Below, piece by piece: positions 13,340-25,140 of a stretch of DNA of 64,000 nucleotides. Made by a program: the position numbers and the translations under genes. The notes under the pieces are model-generated. The model had not been told where the DNA came from and did no database searches. It saw only the letters and a program-made list of their open reading frames with translations. Each line of letters opens with the position of its first letter. Position 1 is the stretch's first letter. The DNA is from Lateolabrax maculatus. Its lineage: Eukaryota; Chordata; Actinopteri; Acropomatiformes; Lateolabracidae. The DNA is taken from positions 9,116,001 through 9,180,000 of the forward strand of contig CM062208.1 in the NCBI GenBank assembly GCA_031216445.1, given 5' to 3'.

Positions 13340-13650
13340 ATTCCAAAGTCAGTCAATTGGTCCACTACAACATCTCAACAACTATTAAATGGATTGCCAT
13401 GAAATTTGGTAGATCCCTTTACTTTTCATCTAGCATCATTATCAGGTCAAAATCTAAATTTGTCCAATACTTTGGTAAAAAAAAAAAAATAATGTAATAG
13501 ATTTTTCCAGAGGGCATGTGGTCTGCAGACCTGTGCTGTGCTCTACCCTGGGAACATGCAAGGTGTCCTCTGGGCCCGGCATGTCCAGTGGCATGTCCAG
13601 TGGAATGGGCAAAGACAAAATCTGAATTACGTGGTAAAGTCTTATTCAAT
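13340..13650 (-). repeat. diverged copy of the same dispersed repeat
   Basis: TGGATTGCCATGAAATTTGG, TTTCATCTAGCATCATTATC and AGGTCAAAATCTAAATTTG match the family. Its right limit is unclear. Confidence 0.4.
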
Positions 13651-16600
13651 TCAATAGCTCAGAGTACCACCCCATGTAGATCTCCAGTGATTTCATGAAC
13701 AAAATCTAAAACAAATTTTGATTAAATGTAAGTTGTGATTGGTTTCTTGATTTATATGAACCCTTGGAAGAGCATTTTGCAGACATCCAATGATCAATAT
13801 TTTCTCTCTGAGTCACTGTTAAGTTTAGCGGCTGTGTAAAGAAAAAAAAACCAAAGATCACATGGTTAGTATTTTCCTTAAATTGTACAAAATGTCAAAG
13901 TGTGACATGATGTTGTGTTTTGTCTCCTTAGAGGTTTATAGTAAAGATTCTGAACCAGCTGTCTGCTCTGCAATCAGCTGTTGGAAGTTAAATGTGAGAA
14001 TGTTTCACAAGGATATCTTTCCTTTTTCTACTTCCAGGTCTGTAATCTGAAGACACAACATGTCAGAGCTGAAAAAGCTGCAGCTGGATAGCAACCCAGT
14101 CAGGTATTGTAGCATCCCTTTCTCAGCTTGAACCAGTTTATGCACAGCCTCCACCACAGCTCCCAGTATATCAAGTGGATTTTTAGGTGATGTGTGTACA
14201 CCGCATGAAGCTGTTTTGTTTCTGCGTCAACTCTGGCTTCCTGGAGTGCTGTACCTCAACAAGAAAAAGGTTCCACATGATTAGAGGTTTTTTTTTGTAT
14301 ATCATCTCGTTATAGAAACAGTTGAGAAGCAAGAGATGCTCATAACGTTTCATCTCAGTGGGAGTTCAGACAACAAGATCACAGACTGCAGGAGGATAAG
14401 GGTCATGTCTGGCTGTGGGGAAGACCGACTCACCTACAGTAATCTGACATGTGTATTTTTATTGTAAATCTCAGGAAAACTGCTCCACAAATTGAGAGAC
14501 GTGCAAGTGAACAGAAGTTGAAGAAGCTGAAGATTTTGAACTTTGCATTCACAGGGAAATAACTGTTACCCATCAGACAAAGCAGCCGTCTGAAGTAACT
14601 TTCTCCAATAATATTTCCTTTCCAATCAGTTCTAATTTACCAATTGTCGTCTCCAGTAAAGCTTTTGTCCATCTGTCACTGTCTGTGTTGAAATTATATC
14701 TGAAAGATTTTCTTGTTAGCTATTAAAACAACTTGTGCAGACACTGTGAGTCAAGTCTGTTAATGAATAAAGACTTTAGAAGTTGTTTTGTTCTATTACG
14801 TGCTACTCTATACTTTTTTTCTTGCGACATTAGTTAACTTTGTCACTTTGGCAATAGTTTTTGTAAGAAGGAAGAGTGCTTCTTGTTTGCTCAACTTGCT
14901 CAATTTGGAATATACTTGTATGTACCACAGGCGGGGTCAAGTAAGACTGTGATCGGTGCACAGTTTGATTACCCTAATAAATGTAGGAATATGCAACATA
15001 CAAGTTCAAAACTAAATGAATGAAGGTATTACAACTAGATTTTGACACAGTGACCCCCTTCAAATCAGGGTGTGAAGAATAGGTGAAAAAGTAACAGTGA
15101 CGCGTTGTGTAGCAGCTGTTGCAACTATGGGATTGTGTGCACCGCCCGGCGTGGTTTATGTATGGCCTGCGTAGCTGCTGACTGGGTAATACCTCTGACA
15201 TGCCCACCAAATAGGAGAAACATGGCGTTCAACCCAGAATCCATAGCAAAACGGTGCACACCATTTTCAGATTGAACGTGCCCCTGGCCTACTCGGCCCA
15301 CTCCTCACCTGCAACTCATTTCCCCATCAGCCACTCACGATATATACCAGTTAAAGTTCCAGTGTTCTCTGCCAGACTGTTAACTTGCCATTTTTCATGC
15401 CTTTGCTTTCTAGCATCCGTTCTGTTATCTGTTTATCTGTTGTTTGAAACCTGAAAACCTGTGACCTGCCTGTTTTGACCTTCAGCCTGAATATTGGACT
15501 CTTTCTGCAATCCCCTTATCGCACTTGTTTGCCTGTTGGGACTTCTTCTGGTTTTGACCCTTGCCTGCCTTATATTCCTTTAAGCCTATGTACCTCATTT
15601 TTTGTAGTTAAATCATTGAGCTGTATCAGCTCTGCCTCAGATGTCTGTATTTAGGTCCTTTCCCCTGTATTCCTGTTGCTTTGCACGCACCAGTCGTGAC
15701 GTGTGGGGCATTCACATGAATGGATTCTGGTTCTTTAAATGCTGGTCTGACTAGGTCTTTTATACTATTTTTCAGTGAGGAATGAAAATTACTGATATTA
15801 CTGGGGGCCAAACTAAATGATTTCCCCTCGCCTACTTTATTCTTTCATTTTTAACACACCTTCAGTTGGTTGCTTCTGTATTGTTTATTTTGCAGCCAAA
15901 ATGCATTACTTCCATGTTACATCTTCTAGCCGGTGCTGCGCTGGAGGGTCATGGCTGGTGTAAAGCAGAACTGGAGGACTAGCTGTATTTTGATGTTCAG
16001 TACTACCTATTCCCTTTCTCTAACCCCCCTGAGCCCCTCTGATCTACTCTGCAGCTCATTAAAACACCCTCTCCACCTCCACATTAGCATCAGAGTCATG
16101 GTCAGACTGCTTTGTGTTATAAGGGTGGAAAACAATATCAATAACAACAACAAAAACAATAGTAGCCTTTGGTCCAGGGAGGAGAGGAGGAGAAAGGTCT
16201 TTGATATCTACATCAAAGAGATACGCTGAAGTAGGCTGTGTTTTCACTGCGTGCATGCCAAGGTCGTCTCTGATCCCGCTTGTGTGGTGTTAACGCTTGG
16301 GGCCAGTCTGATGGCACAAGGTGAGCTGCAGGACATGTTCTCAAGGATGGGAAGTCAAACACTGCAGCCACCAAAGGCTTGTCATGGGTTAAAGCTGTGG
16401 CCCTCGATTGACATTGATTTCCTCTCTCCGTCCGTGTGTACATGCGAAAGTGCTTGTGTGTGTTTCAGTCTTGGAGTCGAGAAATGTCTAGGTAATAAAA
16501 ATGTTTGACACAACAACCACTAATGAAACTATGAATCTCTGTACAATGGGAAACTTGCATCTGTGCTGCAGGCCCCAGGACGTAGTGCTGATGAGTGCTG

Positions 16601-17599
16601 GGAAAAGATCCTCTTAAATTAGACTTTAGAGCTTCCACTGAAGTTCTCTGTAAAGTGCAGCGTCTATAATGGAAAAGACAGAAGCTTTTGGTTCACTGAC
16701 CCATGTATCCACAGTACTGATCTGGGGCCTTCACTGGGGATCTGCTTCTCTTTCCAGTTGGGCTTATAATGAAATGGTATACTGGTACTCCTTTCAAATG
16801 AGGAGTTATTTGAAAGGGGTTAAGAAGCTGTAACTAAGGGCTTATTTATGGCTACTGTTTTTGTTGCTATATCTGTAACAGTCTATGTGTAAGGACAACT
16901 CCTGGTTTTTGCCAAGTTGGGAAAAATCCAAACCCATTTGGCTGTTATGTATATCCTCCTCCAGCTGAACTTGCTTTGTCACTTTAGCAAACTATTATCA
17001 CTAATATGAGTTGGAGCTGCAGTTGTAAATGCTAAGCAGTTGTTAATAAATGTATTTTGGTCCACATGCTCTGCAACTGTTTGCCACAAGGTTGAACAGT
17101 TCATTGGTGAACCAACCTTGCAATCAACAGGGTTGACAAAACAAACCCAACTCAAGGTCCCATTATTAGCTTGTTCTGGGACTTTCCATCATATAACACG
17201 GTCCTTTTTAGTGCAGGGCATTTGAAGATGGATCTGTTGAAAGGTTGTGCCACAGGTATAATTGTATAATTGATGTATAATGTATTGATAGATGATTTAT
17301 TCACCATTAATGAATATGTTAGTTACAAACCATTATTTAATAGTACCATAGTGGAGACTGTGTACCAGGTTGAATGGGTCATTTAGCACTTAGGCTGACC
17401 ATACTGAAAATATGTGCAGTTATATTAAAAAGGAAGTGACAATATCTCTCATATTACAAACTTTCATCATCCTTGAACTTAATCAGTCAGTCTGCATGTT
17501 GTCCTTCAGCAAGACACTAAATGTGTTACTTCAACAAGAAGTTCAATTTGTTATGAGAGACTAAAAATACATTTCTCTTATTACCCTCAAGGAGTATGT

Positions 17600-17790
17600 G
17601 ATGGGAGTTGTAACTCTTGAAGTGTGCAGCGCTGCTGTGAAAGTCCCCTAACTGTGCAGTGAATAAGTGTTAATTCCAAAGCTGCATGCCATCTTTAACC
17701 AGCTGGGTTTAAAGGTATTCATTGTACATATTTAATTAGATTCCACTGTAAGGTGTCTTGATTGATGTCTCAGCTGATCCGCACAGCACT
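17600..17790. promoter_or_regulatory. candidate conserved non-coding element
   Basis: This is unique sequence with close-packed motifs: CCAAAGCTGCATGCC, TTTAACCAGCTGGG, TTTAAAGGTATTCATTG, TACATATTTAATTAGATT and CTTGATTGATGTCTCAGC. There is no repeat signature and no open frame. The call rests on texture only. Confidence 0.35.
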
Positions 17791-18980
17791 ACTTAGTGCT
17801 GATACATTCACAATAACATCAACTTGTTTAACATGGTTCTTTTGTTATGCTGTTCTCAAATTCAGACATAATTGAACAAAAAAGTCATTATAAATTCAGC
17901 CACTTCTCACCCTGCTGAATAATCACCGGTTGGTTTTTATTTGAACTCTGGTTTATAATGTGGGTACAGAGACTGTGCACTGTCCCTGAGGATTGGGGGA
18001 CTAAAAGACACAAAAGGTAATTGTTACTATGATTGTCCATAATTTGATATAACTAATAAATTACAAACACTTTAACTATTCTACCTGCTATGCAGTTATT
18101 ATTCATGATCCAATGAAACACAGTGTAACAGGAGTACATCACTATGAATTAAAATGCAACAAACCATTCTGCCACTTGTCTGAGAAGTCACTTAATATTT
18201 CAGTATCTGATACTTCCTTCTTTCCCTCCAAACCCACCTGAGGAATCATCTAAACTACAGAGAGCCTTTATAACCACGTGGACCTAGGTGGGAGCTTCAG
18301 AGAGAAATCTGTCCATTCATGAAAGGCGCAGGGCCAGCCAGACTCAGCCGGACCGGCCCTTCAGGGACACCCGCTGTTTGACTTGGCTCAGGACTGGGCT
18401 TCGGTACAGGGCTACAGTTGTCCATAGCCACAGGCTGCAGAGCTGCAGGTATTTCCTGACTAAATTTCTCTGTCATACTGTTTGCAGTTGTATTCGAAGG
18501 ACTGCGAGTAAGCTTTAGAGAAAGAACATGGATAAAAACTCATTAGATGTCATGGTGGGAAGACCCAAATACAGCCACAAATGTAGTCACAATGTATATT
18601 TCAGTTCATGAGCCTTGGTACAATCTAAAAGGAAATTAAAAGCTCATATGCTTCCTTTCCTTTAACCCAACGTCCATGTTTTTTTTTTGTATTTAAGCCA
18701 TAGAAGCACTATATTTTTTGTATAGGCCGGGATTTTATCAAAATGCACTAGACCCCATGAAACTCATCTTTTCTTAATTTCCTCTGTTTTATCTATGACA
18801 GCCCAGATGTTTCTCTTTTCCCCGCATTTTTTTTTAGTTTAGCATGAATATCTAGCAAAGATGTCTGCTTGTAACAGACCATCATTCCAAAAACATCTTT
18901 CACCTATATAACAACGGGCACTTAGAAACTTAGAAACAGGCAAATGTCAGACTCTGCACACATCTGCAAGCACCTGCATA

Positions 18981-19000
18981 CACACACACACACACACACA
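18981..19000. repeat. (CA)n tract
   Basis: Ten CA units. Confidence 0.85.
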
Positions 19001-19039
19001 TCGCAAACACACACATGCACTCACAAAGAAAATGAGAGA

Positions 19040-19175
19040 TGAGTGATGTCTTTGTAGCATTTCCCGGCTGTATTTTCTGGCCTCTTCCTTGTCACTTTGG
19101 CCCCTTTCAAATGATCCATTGGGATTAATGAATGTAATTTTCATACATTAACATCCCCCTATTCATACATAATGG
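19040..19175. promoter_or_regulatory. candidate conserved non-coding element
   Basis: This unique stretch includes CCCCTTTCAAATGATCC, GGGATTAATGAATG, TTTTCATACATTAACATC and CCCTATTCATACATAATGG. Homeodomain cores (ATTAAT, TAAC) and near-octamer words are dense. It lies 4.8 kb upstream of pou3f3. Confidence 0.38.
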
Positions 19176-20214
19176 GCCAAACCACAACAGTGTTTAACCA
19201 GTGCATCTGTCCATTGGATGTCATCATTTAAGTCACAGCAGGGGTTGGTAATTGACTATTGTTCCAGTGTGGTGAACACAACTCCTTCTTTTCTTTTCCT
19301 TTTACCCTTTTCAGCGAGTAATTCCACCACAGGAAGTGTAGTTAAGAAATCGATGGCTGTCCCAGCAAACTTTTCATGCCTGCCATGCATTTTTAAACTT
19401 AGTTGTTGGTTGAAGAGCAATTTAAAACTGCATATCACAGTGCATTGAGACACATGACCAAACCTCAGAGATCAGCCTTTAAATTCTAATATATTATTGG
19501 ACATATTTGTCTCATATTTCTCTGTGAATGAAGACTTTGGAAATTGATATGCTTTGATCATTTCCCCTATGTAGCCTCTGTTTCCCAATCTCTCTACCCC
19601 GACTACCACACTTTGTCTCTCCTTGTCTCTCTTTCGCTCTCTCTTCTTCGCGGCTGCTTCTGCTTCTGATTTAAACACACAGCAGGGGGTTGTGGGTAAA
19701 GACTCACACTGTGAAGGATCTCTCTGACTCAGGGAGAGCTGAAGGTCAAACACACTCATGATCAGAACCACAGGATGACTCCGAAGAGGTTGAATATAAA
19801 GAGTACAAGGATGAAAGCCACAGAGATAAGGTCTGCTCTCCTAGCAGTGTTTCCATTGTGGAAAGGCAGTTCAGTACAATTCAATCTGTAAACACCACCA
19901 GCTGAGAGAGACAATTTGCCTGGTCTTATAGCTTCTACAACATACAAACATATACAATGAATCAATGAAAAGAGAATTTCAAGTGTCCGGTGTAAACCTG
20001 ACAACAGCCAAAAACCATAAAGTGAGATCTTCTTATATTCTGTGCAAAGAATATGAATGCGCTTAATAATTGTGGACATACCAACAACAACACTGTCAAC
20101 CTCGCAACTTAATTTTTGTTTTGTCTGCCTGGTTTGTGTTTCTCTCTCTCTCTTCTTAATTAGTCGGACCCTTGACTGACGATGCAAACAGATGAAGAAC
20201 AAGAGCACGAACAA

Positions 20215-20465
20215 GAGAAAATCATCTGTTTCTTTGAATGGAAAACTCCTGGAGCCCAGATGAAGGTTTTTCCTATTCTCCTTCGCAATTTTTGTTGGAA
20301 GCATTTGCATATTTCAAAAGTCTACCAAAGAAAATAGCCCCGGGGCAGAAATGGCCGATCTGCATATTGAAGACTCAACAGAGGGCGAAGAGTGGGAGAC
20401 AGAGAGAGAAAGAGAGACGGAGAGAAAGCCTCTGTTTAAGTGATTTCAAGATGAAGTAAAAGAAA
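20215..20465. promoter_or_regulatory. candidate enhancer with perfect octamer site
   Basis: This non-repetitive stretch 3.5 kb upstream of pou3f3 contains ATTTGCAT at 20303-20310, the exact POU octamer, in the context GCATTTGCATATTTCAAAAG, and TCTGCATATTG downstream. The octamer is the class III POU target, so auto-regulation is possible. The long minus-strand frame across it looks accidental. Confidence 0.45.
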
Positions 20466-20824
20466 CAATAATGTCAATTAGCTGACAGTATCATGCTTAT
20501 TATGCTGGATTAATTGCAGTATTCACTACAACTAAAACAGTTGTCAAGCAGTTTCATAAGAGAGAGGAAGAGAGATAGAGAGAGCAGAGGGAAAAAAATG
20601 TGCATCATAAGAAGGCCTCTTCACCCAGCTTCCTTCATGAATAACAAATAGAGGACCCAGTGCTGTGACCAGCCAGCACAACACATGAAAAACATTACTG
20701 CATTCCCTGAGTCGTCTGGTTTTCTCTACATTGTGCTGGTAGGCTGGAAACGTGAAACACTGTGGTGCTTTTGTACAGCTTCTCTGTTTTACTGCATACA
20801 ACTCATCAATAATCAGGTTTTATA

Positions 20825-21860
20825 GACTGTGGAATTAATAATTACTTACATGGTTGCATGTATACATTATAACCAGCTTTATAAATGGTTTATAAATCAT
20901 TTACTAAAGCTTTCTAGAGCAGGTAAAAGCCATTAATAACTTTTTGGGTTGCCAGTCGGAAAAATCCAGCTGATATATCCTGATCCTTATAAATGCAAAT
21001 TAGTCATTAATAAAGGTTTATTTCAATAATCAGTCAGCAGTTGTGAAAGTGAGGTTTATAAATTGCAACTTATATTTTTTGATAGTCATTTACTAATGCC
21101 TTATAGACCAGTTACAAGCCATTAATAAAACTGCATATACAGATATAGTGACATGGAGTTATCTATGGCTATACAGGAGGGCAGTAGGCTCAATCAGGAG
21201 GTTCTGGGCAATGTTACTTTCATAACAACCAATATTGCAATATCTGGTGGTAAATGATTTATCCTATGATATAAATATATAGATACAGATTCCTGGACAA
21301 GCTTAATCTTGATGCACTCCTTTCATTTGTTATGTATTGATCTGTGTATATAATTTACATAATTTCTGAATAAATTACAAATTCTTAAAACCTCACAGAC
21401 AATGAAACTCTAACAATTTGTTGGAAATCAAGCATGGAATGTGAAAAACAGCGACTACAAACGGAGCTTAACGTTTTGGTGTTTAGGAAAATCCTCTTTG
21501 GCTTCATGGTGCAAGAAAACTTGCTTTGTCTTTTTAGGTCGTTCTTAAATTAATCCTACAAAGGACAGTTTGACCACTTACCATCTGAAAAAGGGCTGCG
21601 GAGCATATAGTTATATATACCATAAAGTTATTAATACTGACTTAGATTATTGTAAGAACTGTTTATTAACAACTTCTTAACATTTGTAACAAAGAGGAGA
21701 ATACACAACCTGCTTGTCAACTCACATTGTGCTTATTAATGTTATGTAAATTAATGTACATTGATCCGTAAAGCAGTTAACAATTTATTAACTATTAATA
21801 AAGCCAATAGTTAAAACTAGTTTATAAATGGTATCTTATTAGAAAATGGTACTATCATTA
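20825..21860. repeat. degenerate AT-rich repeat region
   Basis: Recurring TTTATAAATGGT, CATTAATAA and TTACTAATGCCTTATAG words at both ends resemble a fish repeat made of diverged units. The central 21.2-21.6 kb part is not clearly repeat-derived. Confidence 0.3.
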
Positions 21861-22689
21861 TTCTTTAAGTTTGTATCTAGGATTCATTAATTTCCAGGGT
21901 AAAGCAGCTGAATTTCAGCAGTCAGGTTATATATAGCAGATTATTCACTGCAAATGCAGTATTTTCTTATTTATTATATTATGCAGCCTGTGATGCTCCC
22001 TTTAGTTGGTGTGAGTTGTAGGCTATAGTGTGTCATTGTGCTCCCTCAGGGATGAACCCCTGAGTGCCATCCTGCCCCCTGAATGTCCCTGCACTCTTGA
22101 AGGGACATTGCACACCACTGTGACCGGTTTCCATGGTGATTTAGGAAATTTCTCTACTCTACAACAGCCTAAAAATAATAATACAGACTATAACATACAC
22201 CTGAGTAGCCTACTTTTTCCTGATAAAGCATATTTCTATTCCTACAAAATGCTATTAGTTTTTTCAAACTTAACCACATTCACTCTTAATGTAATTTTGA
22301 ACATGACAACTGAGTATAATGGTGGGTGGATTTAAATGTCATGATAAACGTCTCAGTGGCATTTTTTTTTTTTTCCTTGTATCTATTCATCTTTTACTTT
22401 TTGGATACGATCCAAGACAAATCCGCTGAAAAACATAAATTAACACATTTATTGGGCTGCACCTGGCTCTCTCGCAAAACTTCACGCGTCTCAGTCGATG
22501 CTTTTCTCTCTTAAGGCCCTTAAATCTGAAGCAAACCCGTGGTGGAAAATTCCCCAAGACGCGTTTATTTAACAGGTCATCCATGAACTGACCCAGCGTG
22601 GAAACATCCCACCAGAACCGTTTTTTTGGTTGTTTGTTTGTAAGTTTTTTGAGGAAGGAAAAATCAAACTGTAGGTTAGTTGGTTTTGT

Positions 22690-23856
22690 GCGTCTTCAGC
22701 GCTCACCAGTGCGGCGCGTCACGCCACTGTGGCCTTTACCATATGAAAAGGAGAGGACATTAAGATGCAAGAGGCGTACAAACCCCCTATGTGCCCAAAG
22801 CCGAATTGAGGATCCTGGACACAGGCCTCGGTTGCTCTGTGTTGGTGTAAAGAGATAACCACATAGAAGCGGCATCATTTTGTCCGGAATCACTAACTTC
22901 AGTGACTTTATAACCTCGGGTTTGGTGAAAGATTAGATAAAGACGTGTAATAAGAAAAGAAAATATAATATAATAATAATCTTTATTAGACTGATCTACA
23001 ATAACTTGTTATAACTGTTATATTTTGGAAGACGTTTTGTTTTTTGTGGGGGATTTCTTACTTTCCGTTTCTGCAGATGATTCATGTTTACTTTGCACGC
23101 CCGTAAAGACAAAGCCATACCACACCGCGCTCTGTCTTTATTTCTATTTTAATATTTTCCAGCGTACTGTCGCTTATTTTCCCCCTGCAGCTACAACTTT
23201 GTGCACCCGAGGCTCGGCTGAGACACACCGACTCCTCTCTGGCTGCGCGTCCAATCAGCGGGAGCTCCGCGGAGCCTTTCTGCTGTAATTGGATGGAAAT
23301 GTGAAAGGAATACGCAGCCTTGGCACAACGTAAACACATGCTCGTCTTCTTCACTTCGTGGAGGACGCACCGGATGGAGCAGATGGAGAGAGCGAAACTA
23401 CCAGGAGGATCGGAGAGGCTGTGAAGTTTTTGCCGTAATAATTGAAGCGTTTTCAAAACGTTAATATCGGGGGAGCGGGTTATGAGTGAGACGTCCAGCA
23501 GCTGCGCAGTTTGGCACGGATCAAAGAAGGTGTTTTTCCAGACCATCAGGTCTGTGGATTACTCACGGCGCAGCTCCCGGGACGGAGAAAAGTTTTGAAG
23601 ACTGTTGTTCTGTTGCACCGGATTGCCGAGGAAGTGTGTTTCACAACACAGATCTCAGTGCGCACAAGCTGCCCTGTAACTAAAATTGACCATCTGAGCG
23701 TCCGTGGAGGGATTGGTTTCGTTTACCAATCGCGCAAAATCGTCGCTCATGCTGAGATAGACTGAATTCATTCATGGATTGAAATAATCTGGCACTTGAC
23801 AAAAACACCAGAAGAGAGAGAGAGAGATATATATCTTTAGATATATGCTTTGGGAG
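22690..23856 (+). promoter_or_regulatory. pou3f3: GC-rich promoter and 5' leader of pou3f3
   Basis: Upstream of the pou3f3 start the base composition changes from AT-rich to GC- and CpG-rich. A CCAAT box in NF-Y context (CCAATCAGCGGGAG) begins at 23251, an inverted ATTGG lies at 23288-23292, and another CCAAT is seen near 23726. No convincing TATA box was found, as is common for CpG-type developmental promoters. The start site cannot be placed from sequence. The leader has at least one upstream ATG with good length (23482, see findings) and a short GA/TA-rich patch just before the start codon. Mammals have a divergent non-coding RNA here (LINC01158 side); no exon for one could be supported. 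Confidence 0.6.
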
Positions 23857-24326
23857 ATGGCAACCGCCACCTCGAGTCCATACCTGGCCAGCAGCAGGAT
23901 TTTATCCGGCCCGGTCCTTCACTCCGACCGGAGGGGTGGTGGCATGCAGCCGGGCAGCGCCGCCGTGACCACGGTGTCTAGTGGATACAGGGGGGACCCC
24001 TCAGTGAAGATGGTGCAGAGCGACTTCATGCAGGGGGCCATGGTGGCGAGCAACGGGGGCCACATGCTCAGCCATGCCCACCAGTGGGTGACATCGCTGC
24101 CGCACGCGGCCGCCGCGGCGGCCGCGGCCGCGGTGGCGGCGGCCGAGGCCGGCTCCCCGTGGCCCTCCAGCTCCCAGCCGCAGGACGCGAAGAGGACTCC
24201 GGGCAGGGAGGACCTCCACGCAGGCGGCTCCGCGCTGCACCACAGGTCCCCGCACCTGGGGCCCCACCAGGCGCACCCGGGGAGCTGGGGCGGCACCTCC
24301 GCGGCGCACATCAGCATCACCGAGGG

Positions 24327-24367
<41 letters not shown>

Positions 24368-25140
24368 CCCTCATCTACTCCCAGCCCGGCGGGTTCACGG
24401 TCAACGGGATGCTCAGCTCGCACGCGGGGCAGAGCCTCATGCACCCGGGGCTGGTGGCGCGCGGCGAGTCCCCGGAGCTGGACCACGGCAGCCACCACCA
24501 TCACCACCACCTGCACAATCACCACACGCACCACCACCAGCATCACGGGGTGAGCCACGAGCCGCACTCGGACGAAGACACCCCGACGTCTGACGACCTG
24601 GAGCATTTCGCCAAACAGTTCAAACAGCGGCGGATCAAGCTGGGTTTCACTCAGGCGGACGTGGGCTTAGCGCTGGGCACCCTGTACGGCAACGTGTTCT
24701 CGCAGACAACCATCTGCAGGTTCGAGGCGCTGCAGCTGAGCTTTAAGAACATGTGCAAGCTGAAGCCTCTGCTGAACAAATGGCTGGAGGAAGCCGACTC
24801 CACCACCGGGAGCCCGACCAGCATCGACAAGATCGCCACCCAGGGCCGGAAGAGGAAAAAGCGCACATCCATCGAGGTGAGCGTAAAAGGCGCGCTGGAG
24901 AGCCACTTCCTCAAGTGTCCCAAGCCATCCGCGCAGGAGATCAACTCCCTGGCGGAGACTCTGCAGCTGGAAAAGGAGGTGGTCAGGGTCTGGTTCTGCA
25001 ACCGCAGGCAGAAAGAGAAGCGCATGACGCCGCCTGGACTTCCACGCACCCCGGAGGACGCGTACTCACAGGTGGGCAGCATGGGTCCCGACACACCGTC
25101 ACCCTCCATAGACTGCAAGAGGATGTACAGCGACACGTGA
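23857..25140 (+). CDS. pou3f3: POU class 3 homeobox transcription factor (Brn1/POU3F3 type)
   Basis: This is an intronless 427-aa neural POU-domain activator that binds octamer-like DNA in the nucleus. The N-terminus (MATATSSPYLASS, then GGGMQPGSAAVT and VKMVQSDFMQGAM) is diagnostic of POU3F3 and not of POU3F1 or POU3F2. In order it holds an alanine run (about residues 84-96), a pure glutamine run (158-170), the conserved segment SLIYSQPGGFTVNGML, a histidine-rich stretch (213-230), the POU-specific domain (about 243-317) and the POU homeodomain (about 332-391, with recognition helix VVRVWFCNRRQKEKR). The end, CKRMYSDT, is the fish-type tail. An in-frame ATG at 23845 would add MLWE, but its context is poor (T at -3). 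The ATG at 23857 has G at -3 and +4 and matches vertebrate starts. Teleosts keep two copies; the gpr45/ashwin neighbourhood suggests the 'a' copy, which is inference. Identification is near certain. Confidence 0.97.

Larger units (their letters stand above)
1..22600. other. gene desert upstream of pou3f3
   Basis: No open frame here resembles a known protein, and the longest frames are low-complexity or strand shadows. Apart from the repeats and candidate enhancers listed separately, the sequence is AT-rich and unremarkable. Large deserts next to developmental transcription factors usually hold long-range enhancers, and the mammalian POU3F3 locus has the same architecture. Confidence 0.6.

Noticed and set aside
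19762..20310. 182-codon minus frame in the pou3f3 desert
   Set aside because: The product is a patchwork of Lys/Arg- and Phe/Leu-rich stretches with no family resemblance; the DNA looks like an enhancer.
23845..23856. MLWE extension of pou3f3
   Set aside because: The upstream ATG has weak context, and family members start at MATA.
24001..24606. 201-codon minus frame across pou3f3, and the 169-codon + frame in the same place
   Set aside because: Both are shadows of GC-rich, repeat-bearing pou3f3 codons, with low-complexity Arg/Val or Ala/Gly products.
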